A stretch of 6,898 nt of DNA from contig JAFVET010000015.1 in assembly GCA_017475875.1 (NCBI GenBank), positions 1-6,898 of the forward strand, in the 5' to 3' direction. Within the stretch, counting starts at the first letter, position 1. Every line of letters starts with the position of its first letter. Positions 5,507 through 6,898 of the stretch are shown here, piece after piece. Made by a program: the position numbers and the translations under genes. The notes beneath the pieces are model-generated. The model was not told the DNA's origin, made no database searches, and worked only from the letters and a program-made list of their open reading frames with translations. This stretch comes from Candidatus Methanomethylophilaceae archaeon (GTDB taxonomy: Archaea > Thermoplasmatota > Thermoplasmata > Methanomassiliicoccales > Methanomethylophilaceae).

Positions 5507-6050
5507 ACAACGTCCTCTCGATGATGTCGCACATGATGTGGCATGCGCAGAGGTAGCCTTCCTGGATGCGGGGCGTCTCGTGGGACGGGATGATCACTGC
5601 CACGTCGACCATGTCCTTCATGACACCGCCGTCGCCAGTGAACGATATGGTCACGGCCCCCCTGCGTTTGGCCTCCTCCAGCGCCAGGACGACGTTCTTG
5701 GAGTTACCAGAGGTGGACAGGCCGATGACCGCGTCGCCTTTCCTGCAGAAAGCCTCGATCTGCCTCTTGAAGACCACGTCGTAGCTGTAGTCGTTGCCGA
5801 TGGCGGTCACCGGTGCGATGTTGGACAGGCACACGCCCGCGAGGGCGGGGCGCTCCATCATGTATCTGCCGGAGAGTTCGGCCGCTATGTGCTGGGCGTC
5901 GGCGGAAGATCCCCCGTTCCCCATGAAGATGGCCTGTCCTCCCTGACGCAACGATTCGGAGACCGCGTCAGCGGCAGCCTGGATCTGTGCCGGATCTATC
6001 GCCGATATGGTTTCGGCGCTCCTTTTGAGCTGTGCTGAGATGTCAGTCAT
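5496..6050 (-). CDS. gmhA: Sedoheptulose-7-phosphate isomerase
   Basis: A 184-residue SIS-domain enzyme, close to the 192 residues of E. coli GmhA, that converts sedoheptulose 7-phosphate to D-glycero-D-manno-heptose 7-phosphate, the first committed step of heptose synthesis. Phosphate-binding motifs GNGGSSADAQH (44-54) and STSGNS (112-117) are intact. The metal and catalytic set known from GmhA is present in order: H54 and E58 in AQHIAAEL, then Q163 and H171 in RIQEGYLCACH. This pattern separates GmhA from DnaA-binding DiaA and from other SIS proteins. I chose ATG 6050 because GGAGGT lies 6 nt upstream; a longer frame to 6110 exists, but its extra 20 residues are antiparallel to no family motif and lie inside the kinase gene. 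It overlaps the kinase stop by 8 nt and gmhB by 11 nt, so the three genes are probably translationally coupled. Confidence 0.92.
   Translation of the reverse strand: MTDISAQLKRSAETISAIDPAQIQAAADAVSESLRQGGQAIFMGNGGSSADAQHIAAELSGRYMMERPALAGVCLSNIAPVTAIGNDYSYDVVFKRQIEAFCRKGDAVIGLSTSGNSKNVVLALEEAKRRGAVTISFTGDGGVMKDMVDVAVIIPSHETPRIQEGYLCACHIMCDIIERTLFDQ
5513..5519 (-). promoter_or_regulatory. Ribosome binding site for the TTG start of gmhB
   Basis: On the minus strand this reads GAGAGGA, 6 nt before TTG 5506-5504, within the last codons of gmhA. It supports the TTG as the real gmhB start and suggests coupling of the two genes. Confidence 0.5.
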
Positions 6051-6898
6051 TGTTGTACCTCCACGAAGTGACCCCGTTGGGTTCGAACATGAAATCGGAT
6101 ACCTTGGCACCCATGCTGCTCAGTTTCTTGGCAACATCGTACTTGGCATCGTATCTGCAGATGAAGAACATGAACCCTCCGCCGCCGGCTCCGGAGATCT
6201 TCCCTCCTATGGCCCCCGCCTCTTTGGCGGCGTTGTACATCCCGTCGATCTCGGGGTTCGTGATCTTGTTGGAGAACTGTTTCTTGTACGCCCACGACTG
6301 GTCGAGGATCTCGCCGGCTTCCCGTATGTCGCCCTTCTCCAGCGCACGGGACATGGTGAACGCCAGTTCCTTCGAGGCGTCCAGGGCGGCTTCGTTCTGT
6401 CCGCTCTTGAAGGAGTCCATCTGCGACTGGATTATGCCCGCGGACTCGCGCGTCTTCCCGGTGTAACAGAGGACGGAGCGGTATTGGAGCTCGTTGACGG
6501 TATCGGGAAGGACCCTCACGCGGTTGACGTCGACGCCGCTGCTACCGAACTTCATGAGGTTGAACCCGCCGAAGACCGCGGCGTACTGGTCCTGTTTGCC
6601 GCCTTTGAGCCCTATGACCTCGCGCTCGAGGTGGTATGCGAGCTGGGCCATGTCGGACCCCGTCATCTTTACGCCCTTCCATTCGCAGACGGCGGCGATT
6701 ATGGAAACTATGACGGTGGACGATCCTCCCAGACCGGATCCCGGGGGAGCCTCGGATTGGAGGAAGGCCTTGAAACCGTCGGTGACCCCGAAATGGTTCG
6801 TCACCGATTTCACGAGGTCCATGTTGCCGTTCAGGGGAAGCGGACCGCCGTCGAGGTATGCCTCGTATTTGCCGTAATCCGTGGAATGGACGGACAGT
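6043..6898 (-). CDS. hddA: D-glycero-alpha-D-manno-heptose-7-phosphate kinase, start missing
   Basis: A GHMP-family sugar kinase running off the right edge; about 284 C-terminal residues are visible. The frame stays open through 6898 (LSVHSTDYGKYEAYL precedes the first internal ATG at 6822), so that ATG is not the start. The ATP-binding loop PGSGLGGSS is encoded at 6718-6744 and the C-terminal motif KISGAGGGG at 6175-6201, both intact. HddA phosphorylates C1 of D-glycero-D-manno-heptose 7-phosphate to give the 1,7-bisphosphate. Assignment to HddA rather than mevalonate, galactose or fucose kinase rests on overall resemblance and, strongly, on gmhA and gmhB following directly. The N-terminal substrate-binding part is outside the window. 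The gene ends in TGA overlapping the gmhA start by 8 nt (ATGACTGA). The promoter of this operon must lie further right. Confidence 0.85.
   Translation of the reverse strand, partial: LSVHSTDYGKYEAYLDGGPLPLNGNMDLVKSVTNHFGVTDGFKAFLQSEAPPGSGLGGSSTVIVSIIAAVCEWKGVKMTGSDMAQLAYHLEREVIGLKGGKQDQYAAVFGGFNLMKFGSSGVDVNRVRVLPDTVNELQYRSVLCYTGKTRESAGIIQSQMDSFKSGQNEAALDASKELAFTMSRALEKGDIREAGEILDQSWAYKKQFSNKITNPEIDGMYNAAKEAGAIGGKISGAGGGGFMFFICRYDAKYDVAKKLSSMGAKVSDFMFEPNGVTSWRYNND
6057..6062 (-). promoter_or_regulatory. Ribosome binding site deciding the gmhA start
   Basis: On the minus strand this reads GGAGGT, 6 nt before ATG 6050, within the last codons of the kinase gene. It favours this ATG over the upstream in-frame one at 6110. 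Confidence 0.65.

Noticed and set aside
5496..6110. Longer gmhA starting at ATG 6110
   Set aside because: The additional 20 residues do not match the GmhA N-terminus and lie within the kinase coding sequence, while ATG 6050 has GGAGGT at the right spacing.
6043..6822. Complete kinase starting at ATG 6822
   Set aside because: The frame remains open to the window edge and the residues before the ATG continue the kinase fold; a start here would leave the GHMP ATP loop too close to the N-terminus.

Overview
The window looks like chromosomal DNA from a GC-rich archaeon, most plausibly a Thermoplasmatota methanogen of the Methanomassiliicoccales type. This is an inference from style, not a database match. 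The supporting signs are heavy use of AGG (Arg) and ATA (Ile) codons in GC-rich DNA, TATA-like boxes placed about 26 nt before apparently leaderless ATG starts, and GGAGGT ribosome binding sites inside operons.

Layout. Positions 1-372 hold no large gene. They contain a TATA-like element, a hairpin-bearing leader and a strong Shine-Dalgarno site in front of a 32-codon hydrophobic small ORF (113-211), then AT-rich promoter sequence. Positions 373-3171 (+) are a compact three-gene operon: a GT4-type glycosyltransferase, a multi-pass DedA/VTT-like membrane protein, and a second GT4-type glycosyltransferase. Positions 3216-5015 (+) encode a two-domain ABC-F ATPase with an unusual C-terminal tail. 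Positions 4979-6898 (-) are a convergent operon, entering from beyond the right edge, for a heptose-phosphate kinase (HddA-like, start missing), sedoheptulose-7-phosphate isomerase (GmhA) and heptose-bisphosphate phosphatase (GmhB).

How the genes fit together. The minus-strand genes cover three of the four steps from sedoheptulose 7-phosphate to GDP-D-glycero-alpha-D-manno-heptose; the nucleotidyltransferase is not in view. The plus-strand operon could build a glycan or glycolipid on a membrane carrier. A shared role in cell-surface glycan synthesis is plausible but not shown. The ABC-F protein probably acts on the ribosome and looks unrelated.

The sharpest observation is at 2068-2071. The second glycosyltransferase appears to start with ACG. 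If base 2069 were T instead of C, the site would read ATGA, giving both a normal ATG start for that gene and a TGA stop for the membrane protein. One base therefore explains both the missing start and the 52-nt overlap. The other notable items are the archaeal-style heptose gene set, the small hydrophobic ORF, and the ABC-F C-terminal domain.
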